64,000 nt of DNA from VBAS01 sp963773465 (GTDB taxonomy: Bacteria > Bacteroidota > Bacteroidia > Chitinophagales > Chitinophagaceae): positions 2,103,713 through 2,167,712 of the forward strand of contig CAVZBF010000001.1 in the NCBI GenBank assembly GCA_963773465.1, written 5' to 3'. Positions 8,977 through 20,200 of the stretch are shown here, piece by piece. A model generated the notes under the pieces. It did no database searches and was not told the DNA's origin. It saw only the letters and a program-made list of their open reading frames with translations. The position numbers and the translations under genes are program-made. The first letter of the stretch is position 1. Each line of letters starts with the position of its first letter.

Positions 8977-10686
8977 TCATAATAATTTCAGGATATGCTG
9001 CACGACAGTAACGGTATCCATAAAGTTGCTGTCGTCAAAAAGATCATTATGTTTGCCCTGGAGCGGGTATTCTTTAAAATCGCCTTTACACAAATCCCTG
9101 AAGTGACTTATTTTTCCAAGTTGCTCGGTAGTAAATTTCAAGCTGGTTTTTTCTTCTTCAAATTCCCTGTCGCTGGCACAAAGAAGATGGAGATTGGAAT
9201 TAACCACGCCGGAACTTAATAATGAATTGCTGAATTGATAATAGTCTCTTATTTTCTTTCTGACATTGTCTTTTATATTTTGCTTCGCCGTATCAATCGT
9301 CAGGATTGCTTCTTCAACAAAGGAATTATAAAAGTCGTTATCACCCGGATCTTCATAATGCCTGTATATATAAGTATCCAGTAAAATAATATCCGAAACA
9401 TGATGGCCTTTTGTTTCCATAAACTTTGCTGTTTCAAACGCAAGTCCGCCGCCCGCAGAGTACCCGAGAAAGACGTATGGCCCCGAAGGCTGCAAAGCCG
9501 TTATAATATTCATGTATTCATTCCACCTCGATTCATCCTCGATATAATTAAAACAACAGAAACAATAATCGCTAAGATGTTCTGCCATTTTCTTATATGC
9601 CAATCCATAAGCAACTGCCGGGGGAAAACAAAAAACAATTTTCTGCCTGGCTTTATTAAAAAGAATAAAATTAGCATCAGTGTCGCCATCATTACTTGCG
9701 GCTGATTGCATACCGGCATACCGAACATATTCAACCAAATCCTTTATCGAGGGAGATTGAAAAAAAACTTCGAGCGGAATTGATCGATTTAACCTTACAC
9801 TTAGCTTACTAACCAAATTTATGGCCTTCAATGAATCTCCACCCAATTCAAAGAAATTATCATTTTCGTTCACTTGCCCTTTATTGAAGAACTCGGAAAA
9901 TGTTGCAGCAATAGTTTGGTAAAGATTATTTTGAGGTACCGGCTGAGTTTTTCCATTCTTGTTATGGCTATCCGGATCAACTTTCGCCGATAGACGGATA
10001 TTAAAAACTTCACGATCCATTCTACTGATGCGTGCCTGCAATGGTCTTGTCGAAATAACGACACGCTTGATTCTGTTATCAATTGAACGATAGAATACAT
10101 CAATACCTTCACTATCATTTATTCCATCCTTGAGCAGAGTGTTTACATCAGTGACAGGTAATCCGGATCTGGCGATACGTTTTTGAGTGGCTTTTACAGT
10201 CATTCCTGATTCTGACCAGTCATCCCAGTTTATGCAGGAAACAAAAGTTTCTTTTCCAAATCCATGGCTGTCGGGATATGAGTCGAGAAATTCATTGCCA
10301 CAGTTGTACCCGATTTGTCCGTATTTATATTTATAAAGTATATTACCCAGTGAAGAAAATACCACAAAAAAGTCGGGCGGATTTTGTTTCAGTATTTTTT
10401 CCAATACCCTTACTCCCTCCACTTTCGGTTTCATAATTTCAATGGTCTCTTCTTGTTTCCTTCGTTGAATAACGCCAAAATAATCAGGCAGACCAGCGCA
10501 GTGAACAACCCCATTGACAGGTCCATATTTTTTTATGGCGTTTTCAAGGACCGGCGCAACGGATGTATAATCTGAAATATCTGCAGCATAGTAATCAATT
10601 CCCGCACCGTTGTTCTTTAGCTCTTTTATCTTCAAAATTCTTTCACATACCGAAGCATCTTTTTTTCTTTCAGCCATAGGTCCCAT
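8977..10686 (-). CDS. PKS C-terminal part: KR (C-half) - ACP - thioesterase, second half of a frameshifted gene
   Basis: This 569-residue frame holds the second half of the polyketide synthase that begins at 14219. In order: the catalytic half of a ketoreductase (VVHCAG, FSSLGN with catalytic Ser, GQIGYNCGNEFLD with catalytic Tyr, about residues 55-200); an acyl carrier protein with FFELGGDSLKA (about 250-320); and a type I thioesterase with GYSAGGG near 400 and GKHNDLF supplying the His. The ATG assigned here is probably not a real start, because it lies inside the ketoreductase and no ribosome site precedes it. The true protein joins to the upstream frame at 10659-10665 by a -1 shift. The thioesterase predicts product release after this module, though two NRPS genes follow downstream in transcription order, so gene order is not collinear with assembly. 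Confidence 0.85.
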   Translation of the reverse strand: MGPMAERKKDASVCERILKIKELKNNGAGIDYYAADISDYTSVAPVLENAIKKYGPVNGVVHCAGLPDYFGVIQRRKQEETIEIMKPKVEGVRVLEKILKQNPPDFFVVFSSLGNILYKYKYGQIGYNCGNEFLDSYPDSHGFGKETFVSCINWDDWSESGMTVKATQKRIARSGLPVTDVNTLLKDGINDSEGIDVFYRSIDNRIKRVVISTRPLQARISRMDREVFNIRLSAKVDPDSHNKNGKTQPVPQNNLYQTIAATFSEFFNKGQVNENDNFFELGGDSLKAINLVSKLSVRLNRSIPLEVFFQSPSIKDLVEYVRYAGMQSAASNDGDTDANFILFNKARQKIVFCFPPAVAYGLAYKKMAEHLSDYCFCCFNYIEDESRWNEYMNIITALQPSGPYVFLGYSAGGGLAFETAKFMETKGHHVSDIILLDTYIYRHYEDPGDNDFYNSFVEEAILTIDTAKQNIKDNVRKKIRDYYQFSNSLLSSGVVNSNLHLLCASDREFEEEKTSLKFTTEQLGKISHFRDLCKGDFKEYPLQGKHNDLFDDSNFMDTVTVVQHILKLL

Positions 10687-13600
10687 TCTGTTTCTTGAGG
10701 CAAAAATGATCTGCCGATTAGGATTATCCTTGCTGATTTCTCAATTGCTAAATCTGATGCAATTGCAAAACTCATCCCTCCAAATCCACCGGTAACTAGA
10801 ATTAAACCACCTGTTTTTATAACCCCGGGGTGCAAGTTTTGTTTTTGAAGTGAAACAGGTTTATAGATCGGTTGAAAGCGCATATTTCCGCGATAAGCAG
10901 TGATGATTAAATCATCAGGGGTTGTCTCCAGTTCATTCCTGATACTATGCTGGTAGCTATACCAGGTTGATATCGTCCCTGGTATGTCAATCAACCTGCA
11001 ACGAATATTGGTATATTCAAGAGAGATAGTTTTTAGTGCCCCTGTTATAATAGATTTAAAAGGATGGACAATTTCATCGCCGTAAACGTTAAATACATCA
11101 TTTGCCACGACGTTAAGAGATATCACTTTGCCCGGATTATTTTTAGCGATCGCCTTGCAAATATTCACCAATAAAAATAAATGAGTGTATGGATCCTGGG
11201 ACGGGCTCCCGTTTTTATCCAATGAACATAGATAAATTATTTTGTCAGGAATCCAATCCTCTTCCTGTAAATGATTAAAAAATGATGCTAACGAAAACTG
11301 CGGGTTATGAGAGTTTAACGGTTGAGCAAATCCGACCTCGCCTTCATCATTTAAAAACGCTGTTTTCAGGTCCGCCCCATTCTGCCATAGTTGTAATAGC
11401 TCTTTATGAAATGATCTGTTTATAAAAGCTAATGTTCTTGCACCGGATTTTACGTGTGGCTGCCATTCTGGTAAGATTGATTGTTCCCAAAGCGGAACAT
11501 AGAACCAATTTGATATATTGGGATTTTTTTGAATGGCCAACCGGGCTTCCACTAACTGGTCTGCTACTGCAAGATTTTCCTCTTCGATCCGGTATTCATG
11601 CTTGTCAAATGGATAGGTGGGAAGGGATATTCGCTGCTTATTTTTTTCCTTGTAAAAAAGAGACCAATCAAATGAATATCCTGTTGTCCAAATGTCAGTA
11701 ATTCTTCTGAGCAGGTATTGATGATCATTTGTATTATCATGCCGGCTTTTAATAACGCTTATACATTGCGACCTGCTTTCACGGTCATCAGTTCTTACAA
11801 AATTTGCAAGGGTGCTCCCGGGGCCCACTTCAATAAAAACAGGATCCTTTAGTTTAAGCAGCTCAGTGATACCTGTACCAAATTTAACGGTGGCCCTGAG
11901 CTGATTTTTCCAGTAGAAAGGACTCATCACTTCTGCATCGGTGATTAATTTGCCTGTTACATTTGAGTAAAACGGAATCTGCGGTTTTTTGATTTCAATC
12001 GTTTTTATAAATTGTTCAAAGTTGCTCAAAACCGGATTCAGCATATCAGAATGAAAGGCATGAGACGTTTTTAAGGATGTATAACTTATTCCTGCATCAG
12101 TGAGTCTTTTTGAAAAAGTTTCCATGGCATCAAATCTGCCTGAGAAAGTATAGTTTGAAGAACTGTTAACTGCCGCTAACGAAACACCGTGGGATAATAA
12201 TGGCAGAATTTCTTTTTGATCTCCATTTACTGCGATCATGGCGCCTTTCTCCAAACCCTGTATCAATTTTGCCCTGAACTGAATAAGTTTCAATGCCTGC
12301 TCCAGATCTATTGAACCCGCTACTACAGCGGCAACATACTCACCCAGGCTATGCCCGATCATGACGTCCGGATGAATGCCCCAGGAGATAAGGAGTTTGG
12401 CAAGGGAATATTCAAACGCAAATAATACAGGTTGTGTAATTCCTGTTTGATTAAGCGCTTTATGATAATCGTCTGAGATACTGGAAGGATACAGGTAATC
12501 CCGGACGTTCATTCCTAATATCCGGAAACACTTATCGAGCTCTTCGGAAAAACATTTTTCGTTCTGGTAAAGCGATATGCCCATATTGATATACTGAGCG
12601 CCTTGCCCCGGAAACATAAAAATTATTTTCGCGGGCTTTCGTTGAGAATAAGAAAGATGCTTATTCGCTATTGCTTCCTGCAGGCGGATGATTAACTCAT
12701 CAACACCGGCACAAACGAAAGACAATTTATAATTAAGCGATTTTCTCCCCGTACTTAGCGTGAATGCAAGCGATGATAAATTTGTCGCTGGGTTTGCTTT
12801 TAAATAATCAATAAGATTATTACAAGTGTTGTAAAGAGCGGTTTCAGTATGTGCTGATATTAAAATTATTTCGTAACCAGGAAGCTCATTTTTGGTTATT
12901 TGTTGTTCCGGGGCTTCTTCAAGGATCACATGTGCATTAGTACCGCCAATACCAAACGAGCTTACTCCCGCACGCCGAATTTTGCCTTCGTTCTCCCATT
13001 TCTTCAAAGAATTATTTATATAAAAAGGGCTTGACATTAAATCGATATTAGGATTCGGCTTTACATAATGCAGGCTCGGCGGAATTTGCTTATTCTTTAA
13101 ACATAAAATGGTTTTGATCAACCCTGCAATACCTGCGGCAGCATCTAAATGGCCGATATTTGTTTTTACCGAAGCAAGGCCACAAAAGTTTTTTTTGTGA
13201 GAATTGAAAGCTGATGTAAGCGCCCTAAATTCGATCGGATCTCCCAGGATGGTGCCGGTACCATGTGTTTCGATAAAGCTGATCGTTTCGGATTTGACCT
13301 TAGCGATCTCAAAAGCATTTCGAATAACTTCCGCCTGTCCTTCCACGCTTGGCGATGAAAACCCTACTTTTCTTTTGCCGTCATTATTTACACTGCTTCC
13401 TTTTATTATTGCATGAATATGATCATTATCGGAAATTGCATTTTTCAGTCGCTTTAATACAATTACACCAACACCTTCGCCGGGAACTGTGCCCCGCGAA
13501 TCCGCATCAAATGTCCGGCAATGACCATCAGGTGAAAATATCATTCCTTCATGATAATCATATCCTGTTTTCGGACTTGCATCGATAGATACTCCTCCTG

Positions 13601-14219
13601 CCAGTGCCATAGTACATTCTCCGGTCAGTAATGCACGGCAGGCCATATGCACTGCAACCAAAGACGAAGAACAAGAAGAATGAACGTTCACGCAGGGGCC
13701 CGTAAGATTTAGTTTATATGCGATCCTGCCGCTGAGAAAATCTTTGTTGATCAAGGTTTCGTTTGTAAAGTGATCGATCCCGTTTTGGTTCCCAGATAGT
13801 TTGCTGATCGCTTCCCAATAGAAATGCGCCGATGCCGACGCATAAAGACCAATGCTATTTTCATTCTTCTCTGTCATATAGCCGGCATCTTCAAGAGCCT
13901 TATACGAACATTCATGAAAAAGCCTTATCTGCGGATCCATTAATTGCGCTTCCGGGTCAGTGTATCCGAAAAAAGGAGCATCAAAAAATTCTATTCCTGA
14001 AAGCACTCCTCCTTTTGCATTGACATGATCAGAATAAGAAGAACGGGTTTCAATGTTATTGTGTTTACTATCCTCTTCTGCAGAAATGAATGTAATTGAT
14101 TCAATACCGCTCTGCAGATTTTGCCAAAAAGAATTTGTGTCGGTGGCGCCGGGGAAAATTCCATGCATGCCGATTATGGCTATTTCAAGCCCGGTATATG
14201 CGTTTTCTGAAGTCGTCAT
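10632..14219 (-). CDS. Type I PKS: KS - AT (malonyl) - KR (N-half), frameshifted in KR
   Basis: Polyketide synthase module of 1195 residues before the frame breaks. The ketosynthase (about 10-435) has Cys183 (VHSSCSSSL, where DTACSSS is usual), His319 (ETHGTGT) and His357 (KTNIGHLDAAAG). The acyltransferase (about 530-830) has GHSLGE with Ser624 and HAFH at 720-723, the signature for malonyl-CoA. A linker follows, then the NADPH loop of the ketoreductase (LVTGGFGG, ILIGRS). The frame ends nine codons after an A7 run; a -1 shift there continues seamlessly into the catalytic KR, ACP and TE. The start ATG overlaps the stop of the NRPS gene as ATGA, so NRPS and PKS are translationally coupled. 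The module adds one malonate unit to the NRPS chain and reduces it to a beta-hydroxyacyl. Confidence 0.92.
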   Translation of the reverse strand: MTTSENAYTGLEIAIIGMHGIFPGATDTNSFWQNLQSGIESITFISAEEDSKHNNIETRSSYSDHVNAKGGVLSGIEFFDAPFFGYTDPEAQLMDPQIRLFHECSYKALEDAGYMTEKNENSIGLYASASAHFYWEAISKLSGNQNGIDHFTNETLINKDFLSGRIAYKLNLTGPCVNVHSSCSSSLVAVHMACRALLTGECTMALAGGVSIDASPKTGYDYHEGMIFSPDGHCRTFDADSRGTVPGEGVGVIVLKRLKNAISDNDHIHAIIKGSSVNNDGKRKVGFSSPSVEGQAEVIRNAFEIAKVKSETISFIETHGTGTILGDPIEFRALTSAFNSHKKNFCGLASVKTNIGHLDAAAGIAGLIKTILCLKNKQIPPSLHYVKPNPNIDLMSSPFYINNSLKKWENEGKIRRAGVSSFGIGGTNAHVILEEAPEQQITKNELPGYEIILISAHTETALYNTCNNLIDYLKANPATNLSSLAFTLSTGRKSLNYKLSFVCAGVDELIIRLQEAIANKHLSYSQRKPAKIIFMFPGQGAQYINMGISLYQNEKCFSEELDKCFRILGMNVRDYLYPSSISDDYHKALNQTGITQPVLFAFEYSLAKLLISWGIHPDVMIGHSLGEYVAAVVAGSIDLEQALKLIQFRAKLIQGLEKGAMIAVNGDQKEILPLLSHGVSLAAVNSSSNYTFSGRFDAMETFSKRLTDAGISYTSLKTSHAFHSDMLNPVLSNFEQFIKTIEIKKPQIPFYSNVTGKLITDAEVMSPFYWKNQLRATVKFGTGITELLKLKDPVFIEVGPGSTLANFVRTDDRESRSQCISVIKSRHDNTNDHQYLLRRITDIWTTGYSFDWSLFYKEKNKQRISLPTYPFDKHEYRIEEENLAVADQLVEARLAIQKNPNISNWFYVPLWEQSILPEWQPHVKSGARTLAFINRSFHKELLQLWQNGADLKTAFLNDEGEVGFAQPLNSHNPQFSLASFFNHLQEEDWIPDKIIYLCSLDKNGSPSQDPYTHLFLLVNICKAIAKNNPGKVISLNVVANDVFNVYGDEIVHPFKSIITGALKTISLEYTNIRCRLIDIPGTISTWYSYQHSIRNELETTPDDLIITAYRGNMRFQPIYKPVSLQKQNLHPGVIKTGGLILVTGGFGGMSFAIASDLAIEKSARIILIGRSFLPQETEWDLWLKEKKMLRYVKEF
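10659..10665 (-). other. A AAA AAG heptamer at the PKS frameshift
   Basis: On the coding strand the zero frame reads gaA AAA AAG atg. This is the heptamer used by E. coli dnaX for -1 frameshifting, in the correct phase (codon 1185 starts at 10667). Slipping back one base gives Lys-Lys-Asp-Ala-Ser-Val, which joins the two ketoreductase halves without gap or overlap. A lost A in an A8 run, real or from sequencing, explains it equally well. I see no strong upstream SD-like stimulator. Confidence 0.6.
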
Positions 14220-17200
14220 TTGGGTTGATTAAAAAGATTATTTATTGAATCCTCAAAAGTTTCGAGAAGACTGTCGACAGGTTCGTCGGCTGTTTTGTGA
14301 GTTTCAGTCTTTAATTCCAAATGGCCTGCTAATTCATATATAGATGGATATTCAAAAAGCCATATTACCTTAAACTCATATTCCAGGATCGTATTTAACA
14401 TCGATGTTAACTGAATAGCTTTTAATGAATTTCCGCCCAGGTCAAAAAAGTTATCATATATCCCGACCTGGTCCCTGTTTAAAATCTTTTTCCATAGATC
14501 ACAAAGCAATGATTCCAGTTCCGTCACCGGTTCTTTGGCTGTCGAAGAGATCTCAAGTCTTTTTGCTGGTATATTTTTAGCGCTTCTTTCAATTTTTCCA
14601 TTTGCATTCAATGGAATTTTTTCGATTTCAAAAAAAGAAGATGGGATCATATAATCCGGGAAATGAAGACGCATCCGTTCCCGGATTTCCAGTATATCCA
14701 TCTCACCGGAAACTTTTATATAAGCGATCAATGATTGATCAGAATTATCATCCGATTGTATTATAACCATTGCCTCTTCGATACCGCTCATGGTTTTTAA
14801 AAAGTTTTCAATTTCCAGTATATCGATCCTGTTACCCCTGATCTTGATTTGTTGATCGATTCTACCCAGGAATTTAAGGTTACCATCTTTCATAGCTATG
14901 GCCATATCGCCGGTGGGATATAATAAGCAGCCGGCATTAAAATGGCTGATCACAAACGGATCTTTTTTCTTTTTTGTGGCATTCAAATAACCGCGTGACA
15001 AACCCAGCCCACCTGCATAAAGCTCACCTGCAACTCCCGGCGGACAACAATTCAACTGCGGATCAAGAATATAGCATGAAACATTATCAATGGCTTTGCC
15101 AATCAGAACCGTGTCATCAAATGGGCTGAATTTATAAATAGTTGTACATACACTATTTTCCGTGGGGCCGTATTCATTAAATAGTTCGACGTAGGGCAAT
15201 GATTCAAAATGCAGTTTTATAAGGTCTGAAGAAAAATGATCTCCGGCAAGAGTGATTGCTTTCAATGAATCGTAATTACACAAAGAATGGTCGAGTAAAA
15301 ATTCTTTATAAAGCTGCGGAACAATTAAAATATAATTCACCCGGTGACCTGTGATCAATTGCTTCAAATGTGCGAGCTGAAGACGTTTGGCCTGGTGGAT
15401 CAAAACCAGCCTCGCACCGGCAATTAATGTTCCGAAAATTTCTTCCACTGAACTGTCAAATGCAAATGAAGGCAATTGAAGCACCGTATCGCCTTGCTTG
15501 AAATTGTAGTAACGCTGCCTCCAGATCAACGTATTGATGATCGACTTGTGTTCAACCATTACGCCGCACGGCTCACCGGTAGTTCCTGATGTATAAATCA
15601 CATATGCTAATTGTGCGGGATCATAATTTTGATGCAAATTATTTTTGGCATATGCAGAGAATGCAGATCCGGAGATCTCAACCACTCTGCAAAAATCCGG
15701 TTGCCGGGACTTTAAATCATTAGTGATTAAAACGGTCGATATGCCTGCATCCGTTAAAATTTGTTTTATTCGTGAAGATGGATATTCAGCATCAAGAGGC
15801 AGGTAAGCGCAGCCAGCTTTAAGAATGGCAATGATGCCGAGTATCATCTCGATAGACCGGCTTGCATGAATTGCCACTACGTTGCCGGGTACTACACCCA
15901 AATCAATCAAATATTCCGCGAGCTGGTTTGACTTTTCATTTAACTCCTTATAAGTTATTTTTTGATCTTCAAATACTGCAGCAATATTGTCCGGATATTT
16001 TTCAGCCTGCTTTTCAAAAAGTAAATGAAGTGTGCTTTGAGATTCCTCAAAAGGTGTGTAGACGTTATCAAATAACTTTTTCTGAGCTTCCCCGGATAAA
16101 AGAGCCAGGTTCCTGATCTCACAAGAATCATCAGCTGTTATTTGAGAAATTATCTCTATAAAATAATTTACAAAATCTTTTATTGTTGATTTCCTGAATA
16201 ATTGACAGCTATACTCAAATGTGAATTCTATCTGTTGCCCGCTTACCTGACCGTGACAAGAAAGATCATACTTGGATGTTTTGATATCGGTAGCGATTGG
16301 CAGAAAATCCGGGTTTTCAATTGTCGGGGCATTTTGCTGATCAAAAGCAAATGTCAGATCGAAGATCGGGTTTCTGCTGGTATCTCTCTGGGTCAAAATT
16401 TCTTCTACCAGGTCCTCAAACGGGTATTCCTTGTTATCAATTGATTCTATTATTTTATTTGCGAGCTCTTTTACATATTCAATAAAGGAAGTATTTGCAT
16501 CGATGTTAATCTTTACAGGAAGCATATTTATAAATATGCCGGCAATGTTTTCAAGATCAGGATTTGTACGCAAAGTAACCGGCGTGCCTACGACAAAAGT
16601 GGATTGGTTGGTTAATTTGAAAATTAAAATATTATAGATTGCAAACGTGAGTGTAAATAATGTCAGGTTCTCTCTCCTCGAAAGGTCGTAGAGTTTTTGT
16701 GATAGATCAGCCGGCAGTATGATTTTTTGGCAATCACCCTTTGATTGTTTTATTCTTGATCGGGTAAAATCAAAAGGCAGGTTTAATATTGGCGGCATCG
16801 TCGAAAATTCATTGATCCAGTATTTCTTTTGTTCTTCCAGCAACTGCCGGTATTCGGTATTACCCACCTGCCATTCTGCATAGTCTTTATATTGTAATGG
16901 CAGCGATGCAAGCTCTTCTCCATTATACAGGCTGAGAAAATCACGCAATAATATCTCTATCGATACTCCATCCGATATGATATGGTGCATGTCAAGCAGC
17001 AGACAATGACTGTCTTCCGCTTCCTTTATAAATCCTGCTCTTAACAAGGGCGCTGAGTCAAGCTTAAATGGCCTGGTAAATTTTTCCATGGCTTCGCTTA
17101 ATTTCATTCCACTGTAGTCCTCTATGATAAATTCAACCTCAGCATATATTTTTTGAACAGGTTGACCTTCTATAGTTAAAAATCCTGTGCGAAGGCTTTC

Positions 17201-20200
17201 ATGACGATCTATCAGCTTACAAAAAACATTATGAATTCTCCAATGGTCAAAAACCCCTTCCAGCCTGAAGGCAGAGGGCATATTATACGCAAGTGAATCT
17301 TTGTCCAGCTCATATAAAATGAATAACCGCTTCTGCGCTGAAGAAACTGCATAGTATTCCTTCGCTGCCGCTTTTGGGATCGCCTTATACGTTTTCTTTT
17401 GTGTTGACGATTTTATTAATGCCGATTGCTCCTCTGCAGTAGGATAACTGAATATATCGCGAAGCTCCAGCTTTATTCCTGTCGCTTTGTGAAGATGAGA
17501 TACCAATTGTATTGCTGCAAGACTATGACCCCCTGTTTCAAAAAAGTTATCCCTGATCCCTATCCGGTTCCTCCCCAGTATCTCTTCCCATACTGAGATA
17601 ACACGCACTTCGTATTCATCACGCGGACCCTGGTATACGCCTTTTTGTTCTTCATATTGATCCAGGTCTGGTAATAGTTTGTAATCGATCTTTCCATTTT
17701 TAGTTAATGGCCATTTTTCAACAAAACTAAAATAACCAGGCACCATATACCCGGGCAAACGGCTCAGCAAATGATTGCGAAGTTCTTCCAATGTCACTGT
17801 ATCGCCGGCTATCACATAGGCTGAGAGATAATTATTACCTTCTCTATCTTCTCTTGCAATTATCGCTGAACTTTCAACTCCGCTGTATTCTTCCAGTACC
17901 CGTTCGATCTCTCCAAGTTCTATACGATAACCCCGGATCTTCACTTGCCGGTCTATTCGACCGATATAGCGAAGGTTGCCGTCACTTTGCAAATGAACCC
18001 AGTCTCCCGATTTATACATCCGGCCATCTTGTATAAATGGATCGGCAATGAATCGTTCTTCATTGAGCTTTGGACGGTTCAGGTAACCTCTTGTTACACC
18101 TGATCCGCCAACATACAACTCTCCCACTCCACCCAGCGGAACTAATTGCCGGTATTTATCCAGCACATATATGCTCGATGCCGGAAGTGAACGACCAATA
18201 ATGCTCTGGCCACTTTGTATGTCCTGTTCCGTTATTTCTTTAAATGTGTTTAACACGGCTGTTTCCGTAATCCCATACATATTAATGATGCGGCTATGCG
18301 GATAATGATCTTTCCAATAACTTAACAGCGATGGTTGCAATGACTCTCCTCCAAAAATTACATAGCGAACGTCAAGTAACAATCCCGCCTGCTCTTTTAC
18401 TGCCGCCATCAGGTTCTTGAATGCTCCCGGTGTTTGATTCAATACTGTCACTCCTTCCCGGTGCAGCACTGATAAAAATGCAGAGCCATCCTGTGCTGTT
18501 AACAATGGTATGATCACCAGTCTTCCCCCGTTTAATAAACAACCAAAGATCTCCCATACCGAAAAATCAAAACAATAGGAATGAAACAACACCCACACAT
18601 CACTGTTATTAAAATCAAATATTGGATTTTCAGGAAATAATAGCTGCACTACATTGCGATGTTCGACAAGCACTCCTTTAGGATAGCCCGTAGTGCCTGA
18701 AGTATAAATAACATAAGCCAGATGGTTTGCTTTGATCTCAGCTAACAATGGCAGTGAAGAATATTGGCTGATCTCTTCTTCTTTTTCTTCTATGTTAAGT
18801 ACTGCAGCTGATACCGGCAGATCAAGTTCAACAGCACTATCGCTTAAAAGCAATTTTAAAGAAGCATCTTCAACAATGAACTTGATCCGCTCTTCAGGAT
18901 AAGAAGGATCTATCGGAACATAAGCAGCTCCTGATTTTAAAATAGCCAGTATTGCTATCACCTGCAAAACACCGCGCTCCAAAATAAGTCCTACCAACTG
19001 CTCGGGCTCTATACCATAGTTCTCCGTCATATAATGAGCCAATCGGTTTGATCGCTCATCAATTTCCCGGTAGCTTAATTGCAGATCATCACTCACTATA
19101 GCAATAGTCTCAGGATGACTGGCCACCTGTTCATTAAATATGCTCACAAGCGTTTTATCATGCGGGTATGTTGATGGCGGGTTATTAGAAACATTAAGCA
19201 GTAATTGTTTTTCAGCTGCGGGAAGAATATCTATGCGGGCAATTGGCTGATCGGGATCTTGCAGAATGCAGGTAATTGTCTTTTGCAGGTACAATCCGAA
19301 TTTTGATATCGTTGCCGGCTTGAATAATTGGGTACTGTATTCAAGTGTAAGCCAGAATTGATCCTCCCTTTCCCTGCAATACAGCATAAGATCAAACTTC
19401 GATGTCTTTTCTTCATGAGGTATCAGCGACGTTTTTAATCCTTCAATCGATGGAATTGGTTTTTCTTCCCCAGCTACCACCAGCATCACATCAAATAATG
19501 GATTACGACCTGTATCTCTGCTTAGTGTCAGTTGTTCTAATAGCTCTTCGTACTGGTAATCCTGGTTCTCAAATGCAGCCAGTGTGTTTTCCTTTATTTG
19601 TTGCAAAAATTCTTTGAAACTTTTTTCCCCTTTAACAATATTGCGTAATGCCAGTGTATTGACAAACATCCCTATCAACCCTTCCACGTCCGAATGCGTT
19701 CTTCCTGCAGAAGGACTGCCGATAACAATATCTTCCTGGTTACTTAATCTGCTTAACAACACATTATATAGTCCCAGCAATAACATAAATAGTGTTACCC
19801 TTTCTTCACGTGCCAGTTTTTTAAGTGCATTGGTGTCTTCTTTGCTTATACAGAATTCATAGTCACTTCCCTGGTAATTCTTAATAGCGGGTCGGCTGAA
19901 GTCCAATGGCAGATTTAATATCTCTGCCGGCTCTGAAAATTCATTGACCCAGTATTGCTTTTGTTTTTCCAGCAGTTGCCGGTATTCTGTATTGTTCACC
20001 TGCCATTCCGCATAGTCTTTATATTGTAACTGCAGGGCTCCATGTTCTTCTCCATTATATATGCTGAGAAAATCACGCAACAATATTTCTACCGATACTC
20101 CATCCGATATGATATGGTGCATGTCAAGCAGCAGGCAATGGCTCTGTTCTGCTTCTTTTATAAAACCTGCTCTCATCAGCGGCGCTGAGTCAAGCTTAAA

